A DNA stretch of 64,000 bases, taken from NCBI RefSeq assembly GCF_000689415.1, contig NZ_HG322950.1, positions 1,736,001-1,800,000 of the forward strand. Reading direction: 5' to 3'. Made by a program: the position numbers and the translations under genes. Below the pieces are notes generated by a model. That model was not told the origin of the DNA, ran no database searches, and saw only the letters and a list, made by a program, of their open reading frames with translations. This document shows positions 26,701 through 34,923 of this stretch, in pieces. The stretch is from Pseudomonas knackmussii B13. GTDB taxonomy: Bacteria > Pseudomonadota > Gammaproteobacteria > Pseudomonadales > Pseudomonadaceae. How positions within the stretch are numbered: the stretch's first letter is position 1; each line of letters opens with the position of its first letter.

Positions 26701-27255
26701 TCACATCATGCGGCGGAAGCGATGCCAGGCCTGTTCCCAGGCCAGCACCCAGCGCGGCATGGCCTGGCCGAAGCCGGCGATCTCCAGGCGCGGATGGTGG
26801 CTGACCACCATGTCCAGCAGCGGCTCCTGTTCCGGACGCACATCGACGAAGAACACGTGCTGGCCGGACTTCAGCGGCTGGCCGAAGCGGCGCACGTCAC
26901 CGCTGGGGCGCTGCAGGCCGAAGAAGCTGCCTTCCCACAGGCTGAAGCCGAGCAGCACGGCAGCCAGGAACAGCACCGGAACCCAGCCCGCCGCGGTTTC
27001 GCTCCAGCCGGCGAAGTAGCCGATCACCAGCACCGCCACGGCCAGCGTCAGGCCGATGGCCAGGCCGTACTTGCCACCGCGCACCACGTCCTTGCGCATG
27101 ACGTCGGGGACTTCGTGCAGGTGCCGCTGGTCGAGCTGCGCGTCCTGCTCGCTGAGCACGTGCATCTGCTCCATCTCGATGCCCTTGTCCTGCAGTTCGT
27201 GTTCCAGGTTTTCCAGTTCGTCCAGGTTGTCGCTGATGTAGTAATGCCTGTTCAT
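26701..27255 (-). CDS. Inner-membrane protein with N-terminal cytoplasmic regulatory-like domain
   Basis: This 184-residue protein starts MNRHYYISDNLDELENLEHE, a small soluble domain. It has two membrane helices (KYGLAIGLTLAVAVLVIGYF and WVPVLFLAAVLLGFSLW, about residues 80-125) and a C-terminal soluble part (HVFFVDVRPEQEPLLDMVVS, then HP, LEIAGFG). GGAGGT lies 7 bases before the ATG at 27255. It is widespread in Pseudomonas, but no function is known to me. Confidence 0.7.
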   Translation of the reverse strand: MNRHYYISDNLDELENLEHELQDKGIEMEQMHVLSEQDAQLDQRHLHEVPDVMRKDVVRGGKYGLAIGLTLAVAVLVIGYFAGWSETAAGWVPVLFLAAVLLGFSLWEGSFFGLQRPSGDVRRFGQPLKSGQHVFFVDVRPEQEPLLDMVVSHHPRLEIAGFGQAMPRWVLAWEQAWHRFRRMM

Positions 27256-27477
27256 GAGATACCTCCAGGACATTCCCCCAACTTCCCCCAGTGGAACCAT
27301 CGAAATATCGCCGCAGATCCCACTGGGATCGCGGCTTTTCGCAACCTTTGACACCTTTGAATTCTAGCACCCGGCCCCTCTCGCGGAGCCCCGCGCGACG
27401 GGCGTTGCGGCGCTTGCAGGAAGGCGCGCGCAGGCGGAGGATGCCGGTTCCCTAACGTGCACATGGAGCCTGGCGGC

Positions 27478-28017
27478 ATGATCCGCGAGATTCTCAAGAT
27501 GGGTGACGACCGGCTGCTGCGCGTCGCGCCGCCGGTACCGTCCGAACTGTTCGGCAGCGCCGAGCTGCAACAGCTGATCGACGACATGTTCGACACCATG
27601 GCCCATGCTGGCGGCGTTGGTCTGGCCGCGCCGCAGATCGGTGTCGACCTGCAGCTGGTGATCTTCGGCTTCGAGCGCAGCGAGCGTTACCCGGACGCAC
27701 CGCCCGTGCCGCCGACCATCCTGCTCAACCCGGTCATCACGCCACTGGACGACGAGCAGGAAGAGGGCTGGGAAGGCTGCCTGTCGGTTCCTGGGCTGCG
27801 CGGCGCGGTGCCGCGCTACACGCGCATCCGCTACCAGGGCGTTGACCCGCAGGGCCAACCCATCGACCGCAGCGTGGAGGGCTTTCACGCGCGGGTGGTG
27901 CAGCACGAATGCGATCACCTGATCGGTCGTCTGTACCCGTCGCGGATCGTCGATTTCGCCAAGTTCGGCTTCACCGAAGTGCTGTTCCCGGGGCTGGACC
28001 CGAAAGCGGACGACTAA
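27478..28017 (+). CDS. def: Peptide deformylase
   Basis: Removes the formyl group from nascent proteins. It has all three metal and active-site motifs: GVGLAAPQ (about residue 44), EGCLS (about 98) and QHECDHLIG (about 141). At 179 residues from MIREILKMGDD it is the usual size. The ATG at 27478 is chosen because GGAG lies 9 bases upstream; in-frame GTG 27457 and ATG 27463 are less likely. It lies apart from fmt, so it is probably the second def copy found in pseudomonads. Confidence 0.94.
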   Translation: MIREILKMGDDRLLRVAPPVPSELFGSAELQQLIDDMFDTMAHAGGVGLAAPQIGVDLQLVIFGFERSERYPDAPPVPPTILLNPVITPLDDEQEEGWEGCLSVPGLRGAVPRYTRIRYQGVDPQGQPIDRSVEGFHARVVQHECDHLIGRLYPSRIVDFAKFGFTEVLFPGLDPKADD

Positions 28018-28037
28018 CTAAGAGGAGCGTTGCTCCC

Positions 28038-28102
28038 GTAGGAGCGGATCTCATCCGCGAAATCATCCCGCGAGCGAAATCGCGGACAAGGTCCGCTCCT
28101 AC
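28038..28102. repeat. REP-like intergenic repeat 2
   Basis: GTAGGAGCGGA at one end pairs with TCCGCTCCTAC at the other, with an inner pair CATCCGCGAA and CGCGGA. It lies between def and the minus-strand small basic gene, a convergent gap. Confidence 0.8.
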
Positions 28103-28166
28103 GGGGTGAGAGGCGAGGGGGTGGGGAATGCGGACAACCGCCGCTGCGGTCGTCCGCGACAGGGTT

Positions 28167-28298
28167 TCAGGATTGTTGCCCGTGGGTGCCGAGCAGCGCA
28201 GGGCCGGCTTTCTTCTGCCGTTTCGCCATGCGTTTCTCCTGGGCGGTCTTCATGGGCTTCTTCTTGCCTTCCTTGTGGGCGTTCAGACCTTTGCTCAT
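28167..28298 (-). CDS. Small lysine-rich protein (43 aa)
   Basis: This short frame encodes MSKGLNAHKEGKKKPMKTAQ and continues to 43 residues, with 11 Lys. AGGAAA lies about 7 bases before the ATG. Similar short Lys-rich proteins are commonly annotated in Pseudomonas. The composition suggests RNA, ribosome or nucleoid contact, but function is unknown. Confidence 0.6.
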   Translation of the reverse strand: MSKGLNAHKEGKKKPMKTAQEKRMAKRQKKAGPALLGTHGQQS

Positions 28299-28406
28299 GG
28301 CCGTTTCCTCGTCGGATGGGAACTGCGGACGGCGTCCCTGCGGAAGATGCTCCCGCGGCCCGATCGCGCGGGCCGGCGCTCCATCAGCATAGACCCGCGC
28401 AAAGCG

Positions 28407-28598
28407 TCAGGCGTCGCCGCTGAGCTGCTGCAGCTCGCGGCGGACCATGGCGGCGTACTGCGGCGGTTTCAGCTGGTACAACTCGGTAGCCACCCAGCTC
28501 AGCCAGCGAGCGCCCAGGCGTTCGCGCTCGGCGAGCAGGCGCCGGGCTTCGTCCCGGGCCCGCTCGGCATGCTCCTGGTGATAGGCGGCGCGGCTCAT
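28407..28598 (-). CDS. Small helical protein overlapping the upstream secreted protein gene
   Basis: This 63-residue protein is charged and helical (HQEHAERARDEARRLLAERE), with a second half LSWVATELYQLKPPQYAAMV. Its ATG overlaps the stop of the 28595-29068 gene (ATGA), which indicates translational coupling on the minus strand. No family is recognised. Confidence 0.6.
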   Translation of the reverse strand: MSRAAYHQEHAERARDEARRLLAERERLGARWLSWVATELYQLKPPQYAAMVRRELQQLSGDA

Positions 28599-29068
28599 CC
28601 CTTGCACTGCAGGGTCTGCGGGTCGATCTCGATGCTCGCCAGCGGCTTGCCGTCGCTGCCGTCGTAGTCGTGGGAGATGCGGATGCCATGCTGGCGGATG
28701 CGCTCGAGCAGCGCCGGCTGCTGGCAGGTGCCGCGCTCCAGGCGGGCGCGCTGTTCGCCGCGGAATTTGTCGAGGGCGGCGGCATCCAGGCCATCGGCCT
28801 TCATGTTGTTCAGACCGTAGTGGTAGTGCAGGACTTTGCTGCCGGTATCCAGGTTGACCTTCTCCAGGCGCGTCGCCTGGTCTACCTGCAGCGGCAGGCT
28901 GGTCTTGCTTTGCTGGTCGAAGAAGGCCGCCGACTCCTTGAGGAAAGTGGCTTCGTCCTCGGCCCGGGCCTGTTGCTGGAAGCCCCCGAGGGCCAGACCG
29001 AACAGGACGAGGGCGGCACCACCGAGCAGGCGGCGGGCTTGGGCGGGACGCGACATCGGGATGGGCAT
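28595..29068 (-). CDS. Secreted/periplasmic protein, unknown function
   Basis: This 157-residue protein has an N-terminal signal sequence (ARRLLGGAALVLFGLALGGF, cleavage likely after QQARA). A mature domain with two Cys follows (GTCQQPALL and QTLQCKG), which may form a disulfide. The start at 29068 follows GGAGGAA; an ATG four codons later is possible. It is coupled to the small helical protein downstream. Confidence 0.7.
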   Translation of the reverse strand: MPIPMSRPAQARRLLGGAALVLFGLALGGFQQQARAEDEATFLKESAAFFDQQSKTSLPLQVDQATRLEKVNLDTGSKVLHYHYGLNNMKADGLDAAALDKFRGEQRARLERGTCQQPALLERIRQHGIRISHDYDGSDGKPLASIEIDPQTLQCKG

Positions 29069-29285
29069 GCGGGTATTCCTCCGGCAGTGGGTGCGCTGAA
29101 GTGTATAGGCCAATTCTCTGCCCTGCGCAGCCGCTGCGTGGCTTCACCTGCGCGCCGGCGAGGTCTAGGCTTGCGCTGGGGATACGGCGCCTGGCGAAAC
29201 TTGCCGGGCCCCGCCGGGGTCAATTGCCGGCACGCGGCCGTTGCCCGGCCGCAGGACAGTCACGCTGGAGGAAGGAAGCCGGGGG

Positions 29286-30158
29286 ATGCGATTCATGGAC
29301 ATGCGGGGTCTCAAGCTGGGCCCCTGGAAACTGCTGAAACTGACCGTCGAGGGGTTCGTCGAGGACGAGATGCCGACCTACGCCGCAGCCCTGGCCTATC
29401 AAGGGTTGTTCTCGCTGTTCCCCTTCCTGCTGTTCCTGATCGCGCTGCTGGGTTTCCTGCACCTGCCGGAGTTCTTCGACTGGCTGCGCGGCCAGGCCGC
29501 CTATGTGCTGCCGGCCCAGGCGCTGGATCAGGTCAATCCGGTCATCGACCAGCTGCAGCAGCGCCAGGGCGGCCTGCTGTCCATCGGTATCATCATCGCG
29601 CTCTGGTCGTCCTCGGCGGCGGTGCGCTCGCTGATGCACGCGCTCAACGCCGCCTACGACGTCCCCGAGACGCGCCCGGTGTGGAAGCGCTTCCCGCTCT
29701 CGGTGTTCTACACCCTGGGCCTGGTGGTGATGCTGATGCTGGTTACGGCGCTGATGATCCTCGGCCCGCAGGTGATGGGCTGGATCGCCGAGAAGGTCGG
29801 CCTGCAGGACTTCGTGGTGCTGCTCTGGTCGCTGCTGCGCTGGCCGCTGATGATCCTGCTGATGATGATGGCGGTGGCGGTGATCTATAACGTCGCCCCC
29901 TGCGTGAAGCATCGCTTCCGCTTCATCACCCCCGGCTCGGTGCTGGCGGTGGTGGCCTGGGTGGCGGCGTCGCTGGCGTTCGGTTTCTACGTGAAGCACT
30001 TCGGCAACTACAACGCCATGTACGGCAGTGTGGGCGCGATCATCGTGCTGTTGCTGTACTTCTACATCTCCGCCGCCGTACTGCTGCTGGGCGCCGAGCT
30101 GAACGCGGCGATCGAGCAGCACCTGCCGCACGATCCGCCGCCTGCCGACAACGCCTGA
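29286..30158 (+). CDS. YihY/virulence factor BrkB family membrane protein
   Basis: This 290-residue integral membrane protein has six helices and family motifs MPTYAAALAYQGLFSLFPFL, WSSSAAVRSLMHALNAAYDV and YNAMYGSVGAIIVLLLYFY. It was formerly called RNase BN, a name that belongs to another protein. The physiological role is not settled; transport or envelope functions have been proposed for relatives. The ATG at 29286 lies after a GGAGGAAGG stretch. Confidence 0.88.
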   Translation: MRFMDMRGLKLGPWKLLKLTVEGFVEDEMPTYAAALAYQGLFSLFPFLLFLIALLGFLHLPEFFDWLRGQAAYVLPAQALDQVNPVIDQLQQRQGGLLSIGIIIALWSSSAAVRSLMHALNAAYDVPETRPVWKRFPLSVFYTLGLVVMLMLVTALMILGPQVMGWIAEKVGLQDFVVLLWSLLRWPLMILLMMMAVAVIYNVAPCVKHRFRFITPGSVLAVVAWVAASLAFGFYVKHFGNYNAMYGSVGAIIVLLLYFYISAAVLLLGAELNAAIEQHLPHDPPPADNA

Positions 30159-30161
30159 GGG

Positions 30162-30656
30162 TTACTGCGCCGGCTGTTGGGTCAGCAGCATCTCGACGAT
30201 TTCCTGGGCACGCTCGAAGCTGGGGTAGCCGCTCTTCGCTACGTCCAGGTTGGCGTAGGCCTGGCGGTAGTCCTCGGCCTTCAGCGCGTCGGCCTGCTGG
30301 CCCAGCATAGGCTGGCTGTAGACGCGATAGAGCAGGGCGACGGCATAGGGCTGGCCGGCATCGGCAGCGCGCTCCAGCAGCGGCAACACGTCTTCGGCCG
30401 GCGCCTTCTGGCGAATCTTCAGCAGGGCTTCGTAGAAGGACACTTCGCCGCGCTTGTCCTGGCTCTTGGCGCTTTCCAGCAGGCTGTTGGCCTGCTCGTA
30501 GTTGGCCGGGTTGGCGGAGGCGATCAGCAGCTTGGCCTGCAGCATGTCCTGGCGGTAGGCCTGATGCTGTTCCTCGGCGTTATGGCTGGCGCAGGCGGCC
30601 AGCAGCAGGGGCAGACCCAGCAGGGTCGGATGACGATGGCAAAGGCGGTTGCCCAA
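30162..30656 (-). CDS. Tetratricopeptide-like lipoprotein
   Basis: This 164-residue protein has a lipoprotein signal with lipobox LLAAC (about residues 18-22). Helical repeats of the TPR/Sel1 kind follow (NYEQANSLLESAKSQDKRGE, then QPYAVALLYRVYSQ). The frame starts at a TTG (30656), with GAGG about 9 bases upstream and no closer ATG. Its 3' end faces yihY with only three bases between stops. Confidence 0.7.
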   Translation of the reverse strand: MGNRLCHRHPTLLGLPLLLAACASHNAEEQHQAYRQDMLQAKLLIASANPANYEQANSLLESAKSQDKRGEVSFYEALLKIRQKAPAEDVLPLLERAADAGQPYAVALLYRVYSQPMLGQQADALKAEDYRQAYANLDVAKSGYPSFERAQEIVEMLLTQQPAQ

Positions 30657-30799
30657 TGGAGGTCCCTCGGCGGCAGATGAACGCGGGGACAGGCGTGCCC
30701 GCAGGGGCGAAGCATAGCCGGGCAGGGCCCTGCACAGGAACCCGGAAAATCCACGAGAGCACCGGAAACCCTGGGTTCGACCCCTTTCGACTGCAGCCG

Positions 30800-31924
30800 T
30801 CAGGCGCCGAAAAGCAGGTTGTTGTCCGCGTCGTCCAGGCCGCGCTCGAGCTTGATCTTGAGGCTCAGGTCGGTGCGCGAATCGGCGAACTTGAGCGCTT
30901 CGGCCACGCTGATACGGCCTTCCTCGAGTAGCCGATAAAGCGCCTGGTCGAAGCTCTGCATGCCGTGCTCCAGGGCGCGCTCGATGGCCCCGCGCAGCTC
31001 CGTCAATTCGTCGCGTTCGATCAGCCCGCGGATATGCGGCGTACCCAGCACCAGCTCGATTGCTGCCACCCGTCGCTGGGTCGTCCCCGGGACCAGGCGC
31101 TGGCCGATCACGGCGAGGAGGTTCTGCGAGAGGTCCGCCAGCACCTGGTGGCGCGCCTCATCGGGGAAGAAGCGGACGATCCGCTCGATCGCGTGGCGAG
31201 CGCTGGTGCCGTGCAGGGTGGCGACGCACAGGTGCCCCGTCTCGGCATAGTGCAGGGCGTGCTGCATGGTCGCGGCGTCGCGGATCTCGCCGAGCATGAT
31301 CACGTCCGGCGCCTCGCGCAGCACGTTGCGCAGGGCATCCTCGAAGCTGTGGGTATCGAGGCCGACCTCGCGCTGATCGATGATCGAGCGCTGGTGGCTG
31401 TGGATGAACTCGATCGGGTCCTCGATGCAGACGATGTGTCCGCTGCGCTGGCGATTACGGAAATCGAGCAGGCAGGCGAGGGTGGTCGACTTGCCCGAGC
31501 CCGCGGCTCCCACCACCAGGATCAGCCCGCGATCCTGCAGCGCGAGCTTCTCCACGATTGGCGGCAGCCCGAGGCTGGCGGTGTCCGGGATCACGTGCTT
31601 GATCAAGCGGGCGACCATCGCCACTTCGCCGCGCTGGAAGTAAAGGTTGATGCGGAAGCGCCCGCTGCCCGGCACGTTCAACGCCATGTTCAGCTCCAGG
31701 TCGCGCTCGAACTCCTCGACCTGCTTCGGCGTGAGCATCTGGTAGGCCAGCAGCCGCACCTCGCCCTCCCGCAAGGCGCGCTCGCCCACCGGCCGGCTGA
31801 GCCCCTCGATCTTGATATGCGGCGGCGCGCCGACGCTGAAGAACATATCCGAGCCGGCATGCTGCGGGAGCAGGTTGAGATAGGTGTAGACGTCGGGCAG
31901 GGCGTTGTCGGCGGCGTCGCTCAT
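30800..31924 (-). CDS. PilT/PilU-family twitching motility ATPase (orphan)
   Basis: This 374-residue protein is a hexameric retraction-type ATPase. It has an N-terminal PAS-like domain (GSDMFFSVGAPPHIKIEGLS), Walker A GAAGSGKST near residue 140, an Asp box IVCIEDPIEFIH and a Walker B region APDVIMLGEIRD. A His box is in GHLCVATLHGTSA. Overall it is closer to PilU than PilT (SHQRSIIDQREVGLDTHSFE and DSRTDLSLKIKL near the end). pilT/pilU normally lie together elsewhere in Pseudomonas; this copy is alone, so it may be an accessory retraction ATPase. Confidence 0.88.
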   Translation of the reverse strand: MSDAADNALPDVYTYLNLLPQHAGSDMFFSVGAPPHIKIEGLSRPVGERALREGEVRLLAYQMLTPKQVEEFERDLELNMALNVPGSGRFRINLYFQRGEVAMVARLIKHVIPDTASLGLPPIVEKLALQDRGLILVVGAAGSGKSTTLACLLDFRNRQRSGHIVCIEDPIEFIHSHQRSIIDQREVGLDTHSFEDALRNVLREAPDVIMLGEIRDAATMQHALHYAETGHLCVATLHGTSARHAIERIVRFFPDEARHQVLADLSQNLLAVIGQRLVPGTTQRRVAAIELVLGTPHIRGLIERDELTELRGAIERALEHGMQSFDQALYRLLEEGRISVAEALKFADSRTDLSLKIKLERGLDDADNNLLFGA

Positions 31925-32097
31925 CTGGTTTTCCTCGCTCGGGGAGCTTGGCCTTGCGCCGGGCTCCCATGTTGAATCCGCTCGTTCGCGGCAGCGGCTA
32001 CCGACAAGCCTTGAGCGTAGGAAAGGCAGGCGTCGCCTGCGTTGATCTGGATCGCCCTGGCGACGTGCGGCGGCCGAAGCCGCCTTTGTCGAAGCGG

Positions 32098-33414
32098 TCA
32101 GCCCGACAGCTGGTTACTGAACTGCCCCACCGCATTGACCACGCGCTGGGCGCTGTCCTTGATCTCGACGATCACGTTGCCGGCCTGGCCGGACAGCTCC
32201 AGGCCGAGCTCGGCCTGTTCGCGGCCGCGGTCGATCATGGCCACGGCCTGCTCGGCGAGCTGCTGGTTCTGCTCCACCACCTTGCTGATTTCCACTGTCG
32301 CTTCACTGGTGCGCGAGGCGAGCTGTCGGACCTCATCGGCGACCACCGCGAAGCCGCGGCCCTGGTCGCCGGCGCGGGCGGCTTCGATGGCGGCGTTGAG
32401 GGCCAGGAGGTTGGTCTGGTCGGCGATGCTGCTGATGCTTTTGACGATGGTGCCGATGATCTGCGACTGCTTGTCCAGCGCCTCGATGCCGTTCACCGCT
32501 TCCTGCATGCGGTTGGCCAGCTCGCGCATCACTTCGACGGTCTGCTGCACGACCGATGCACCTTTCTGCGCGCTGTCGTCGGTGCCCTTCGAGGTCTCGA
32601 AGGCCAGGCTGGCAGCTTCGGCCACTGCCGCTTCGCGGTTCACCTGGTCGGTGATCACGGTGGCGAACTTCACCACCTTGTACAGGCGGTCGTGGGCATC
32701 GGTGATCGGGTTGTACGAGGCCTCCAGCCACACGGTGCGGCCGTGGGCGTCGACGCGCTGGAAGCGGCCGGCGACGAATTCGCCGCGGCGCAGCTGGTCC
32801 CAGAAGGCCTGGTACTGCGAGGACTGGTACTCGCTCGGCTCGCAGAACATGCGGTGATGCTTGCCCTTGATCTGCGCCAGGCTGTAGCCCATGGCGTCGA
32901 GGAAGCGGCCGTTGGCGTCCAGCACCTCGCCATCGAGGTTGAACTCGATTACCGCGGTTGAGCGTTGCAGCGCGGCGATCAGGTTCTCGTGCTCGCGCGA
33001 GGCTTCGATGGTGCGGGTCAGGTCGCTGGCGTAGATGGAGAAGTGCTGGATCACCCCGCGGCTGTCGCGGATCGGTTGCAGGATCGAGCGCAGCCAGGCC
33101 TCTTCGCCGTTGCCGCGCAGCAGGCGGATGACCCCGGCCAGGTGTTCGCCGCGCTGCAGCGCATTGCGCACCCGATGGTGGAAGTCGAGGTTGCGCACGT
33201 GCTCGGGAATCAGGTCGAGCAGGGCACGGCCCATGAGCTGATCGCCGCGGTAGAGCATTTCCTTCTCGAAGTTGGCGTTGACCGATTCGATGCGACCCTT
33301 CGAGTCGAGGGACAGCACGAGCATCTCTTCCTCGAGGCTGGCGCGTACCTGTTCGATGGACGACAGCTCTTCGCGCAGGCTCTGCAATTCCTGCTTCAAA
33401 CGGGTGTTGAACAT
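32098..33414 (-). CDS. Soluble PAS-PAS methyl-accepting chemotaxis protein (BdlA-like)
   Basis: This 438-residue receptor has no membrane segment. It has an N-terminal coiled coil (about 1-25) and two PAS domains (about 25-130 and 145-255). A signalling domain follows, with the hairpin tip IADQTNLLALNAAIEAARAG and GRGFAVVADEVRQLA. This is the layout of BdlA, which controls biofilm dispersal in response to nutrients and cyclic di-GMP. It ends soon after the tip, so adaptation helices are short. The ATG at 33414 gives MFNTRLKQEL. Confidence 0.85.
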   Translation of the reverse strand: MFNTRLKQELQSLREELSSIEQVRASLEEEMLVLSLDSKGRIESVNANFEKEMLYRGDQLMGRALLDLIPEHVRNLDFHHRVRNALQRGEHLAGVIRLLRGNGEEAWLRSILQPIRDSRGVIQHFSIYASDLTRTIEASREHENLIAALQRSTAVIEFNLDGEVLDANGRFLDAMGYSLAQIKGKHHRMFCEPSEYQSSQYQAFWDQLRRGEFVAGRFQRVDAHGRTVWLEASYNPITDAHDRLYKVVKFATVITDQVNREAAVAEAASLAFETSKGTDDSAQKGASVVQQTVEVMRELANRMQEAVNGIEALDKQSQIIGTIVKSISSIADQTNLLALNAAIEAARAGDQGRGFAVVADEVRQLASRTSEATVEISKVVEQNQQLAEQAVAMIDRGREQAELGLELSGQAGNVIVEIKDSAQRVVNAVGQFSNQLSG

Positions 33415-33572
33415 GGGGGGCGACTCGGGACAGGTGAGGGGGCTTGCCGTTATCCATTGCATCGGCATCCCGGCCCACTTCTTTAGTCCCTCTTTGCGAG
33501 TGAATCGCCCGTTTGACGCGGCCTGCAGACAATTGCCAGGCAGAAATGCAACGGCCGCCGGCTGCCCCCGGC

Positions 33573-33593
33573 GGGGGGGGGGGGGGGGGGGGG
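33573..33593. repeat. Homopolymer run of 21 G
   Basis: Twenty-one consecutive G lie 19 bases beyond the stop of the parvulin gene and about 160 bases upstream of the BdlA-like gene start, both on the minus strand. The flanks are GC-rich and partly self-complementary (GGCCGCCGG and GGCCGTGGCC). The run could slip in replication, or its length could be a sequencing error. Confidence 0.9.
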
Positions 33594-33612
33594 CCGTGGC
33601 CAGGAAAGTCGA

Positions 33613-33894
33613 TCAGTCTTCGCGGCTGGTGACTTCGACCAGGTGATAGCCGAACTGGGTCTTAACCGGACCCTGGACCTGGTTCAGCGGCGCGCTGAAC
33701 ACGACCTGGTCGAACTCGCGGACCATCTGGCCCGGGCGGAAGGAACCGAGGTCGCCGCCGCTGCGGCCGGACGGGCAGGTGGAGTTGTCGCGGGCTACTT
33801 GAGCGAAGTCGGCGCCGCCTTCGATGGCAGCCTTGAGTTCATTGCACTTGGCTTCGCTGGAAACCAGGATGTGACGGGCAGAGGCACGGGCCAT
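33613..33894 (-). CDS. ppiC: Parvulin-type peptidyl-prolyl isomerase (PpiC)
   Basis: This 93-residue single-domain parvulin has the motifs ARHILVSSE at the N-terminus, GGDLGSFRPGQMV in the middle and TQFGYHLVEV near the end. It accelerates proline isomerisation in the cytoplasm, as no signal peptide is present. AGGAG lies about 8 bases before the ATG. It may share transcription with the downstream BdlA-like gene through the poly-G tract. Confidence 0.94.
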   Translation of the reverse strand: MARASARHILVSSEAKCNELKAAIEGGADFAQVARDNSTCPSGRSGGDLGSFRPGQMVREFDQVVFSAPLNQVQGPVKTQFGYHLVEVTSRED

Positions 33895-34082
33895 GGTAAT
33901 GCTCCTGAAATGCTGTTGGGAGGGAGGCGAAGCCTAGCGCATTTGCGGGGCGCGGCCCAATTCGGCGGCGAACGGTTGTCGCGGTCGTTGGCGGGTGATT
34001 CCCCTTTGGGCCAGCGCAAGGGCTGTTCGCGATGGGGCCCAGTGAGCCGCGCGCTCGATATCCCGAGTGGAGTCTGCTTTTC

Positions 34083-34161
34083 GTAGGAGCGAGGGGGACG
34101 CCCAGTTCTTGCTCGCGAACCGCCTCGCACCAGCACTGTTCGCGAGCAAGCTCGCTCCTAC
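34083..34161. repeat. REP-like intergenic repeat 3
   Basis: GTAGGAGCGAG at the left and CTCGCTCCTAC at the right enclose CTTGCTCGCGAAC and GTTCGCGAGCAAG. It is the same family as 17079-17157, with 79 bases between outer ends in both. It lies between ppiC and mdaB. Confidence 0.85.
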
Positions 34162-34176
34162 ATAAGGCAGGCGCTT

Positions 34177-34764
34177 TCAGCGTTGGCCGAACACTTCGTC
34201 GAGGTGACGCAGGTAACGCTGTACGTCGTTCTCGATGTCTGGGCGCTTCATCACATCGACGCAGAGGAAGGTCGGCAGCGGGCTCATGCCGAGGAACTGA
34301 TTGGCCTTGTGGAAGGGGAAGTAGACGGCGTCCACGCCCTTGCCTTCGAAGAAATCGGTCGGGTCGTCGAAGGCCTGCTGCGGCGCGTTCCAGGTGGCGG
34401 AGATCATGTACTGCTTGCCCTGCAGCAGGCCGCCGCTGCCGTACTTCTGCGAGGCATCCGAGCGGGTGCGGCCGTCGTTGGCATAGAGGCTGCCGTGGCC
34501 GGCGGTGAAGACGTCGTCGAGGTACTGCTTCACGGTCCAGGGCGCGCCCATCCACCAGCCGGGCATCTGGTAGATCACCACGTCGGCCCAGAGGATCTTC
34601 TGCACTTCTTCCTCGATGTCGTAGCCGCCATCGATGAAAGTTTCGCGCACGTCATGGCCGAGCCGGTCAAGGTGGGCAATGGCGGCTTCGTGCAGGGTGG
34701 CGTTGTACTGGCCGTTGGAATGGGCGAACTGCTTGCCGCCGTTGAGCAGGAGGATCTTTTTCAT
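34177..34764 (-). CDS. mdaB: NAD(P)H:quinone oxidoreductase MdaB
   Basis: This 195-residue flavodoxin-like quinone reductase protects against oxidative stress by two-electron reduction of quinones. Family features are KKILLLNGGKQFAHSNGQYN at the N-terminus, the flavin-contact stretch YQMPGWWMGAPW and PLPTFLCVDVM in the C-terminal half. The ATG at 34764 is supported by a nearby GGAG-type site; a longer frame to 34812 is unlikely. Confidence 0.92.
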   Translation of the reverse strand: MKKILLLNGGKQFAHSNGQYNATLHEAAIAHLDRLGHDVRETFIDGGYDIEEEVQKILWADVVIYQMPGWWMGAPWTVKQYLDDVFTAGHGSLYANDGRTRSDASQKYGSGGLLQGKQYMISATWNAPQQAFDDPTDFFEGKGVDAVYFPFHKANQFLGMSPLPTFLCVDVMKRPDIENDVQRYLRHLDEVFGQR

Positions 34765-34923
34765 GAGGGGAACTCCGGAAAGTGCGATTGGCCGGCAGGA
34801 TAGAGGCGGCAAGGGCGCGGAAAAACCACCGGCGGGGCAAATGATTCGTGCACTGTAATCACGAATCCTGCGGGGGAGCCCGATCCAGGTCAGGGAATCG
34901 GTGGGGCGCGCCGTCGTGCGTGC

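Noticed and set aside
33573..33593. Poly-G run as a simple transcription terminator
   Set aside because: No T run follows on either strand, and the flanking complementarity is short.
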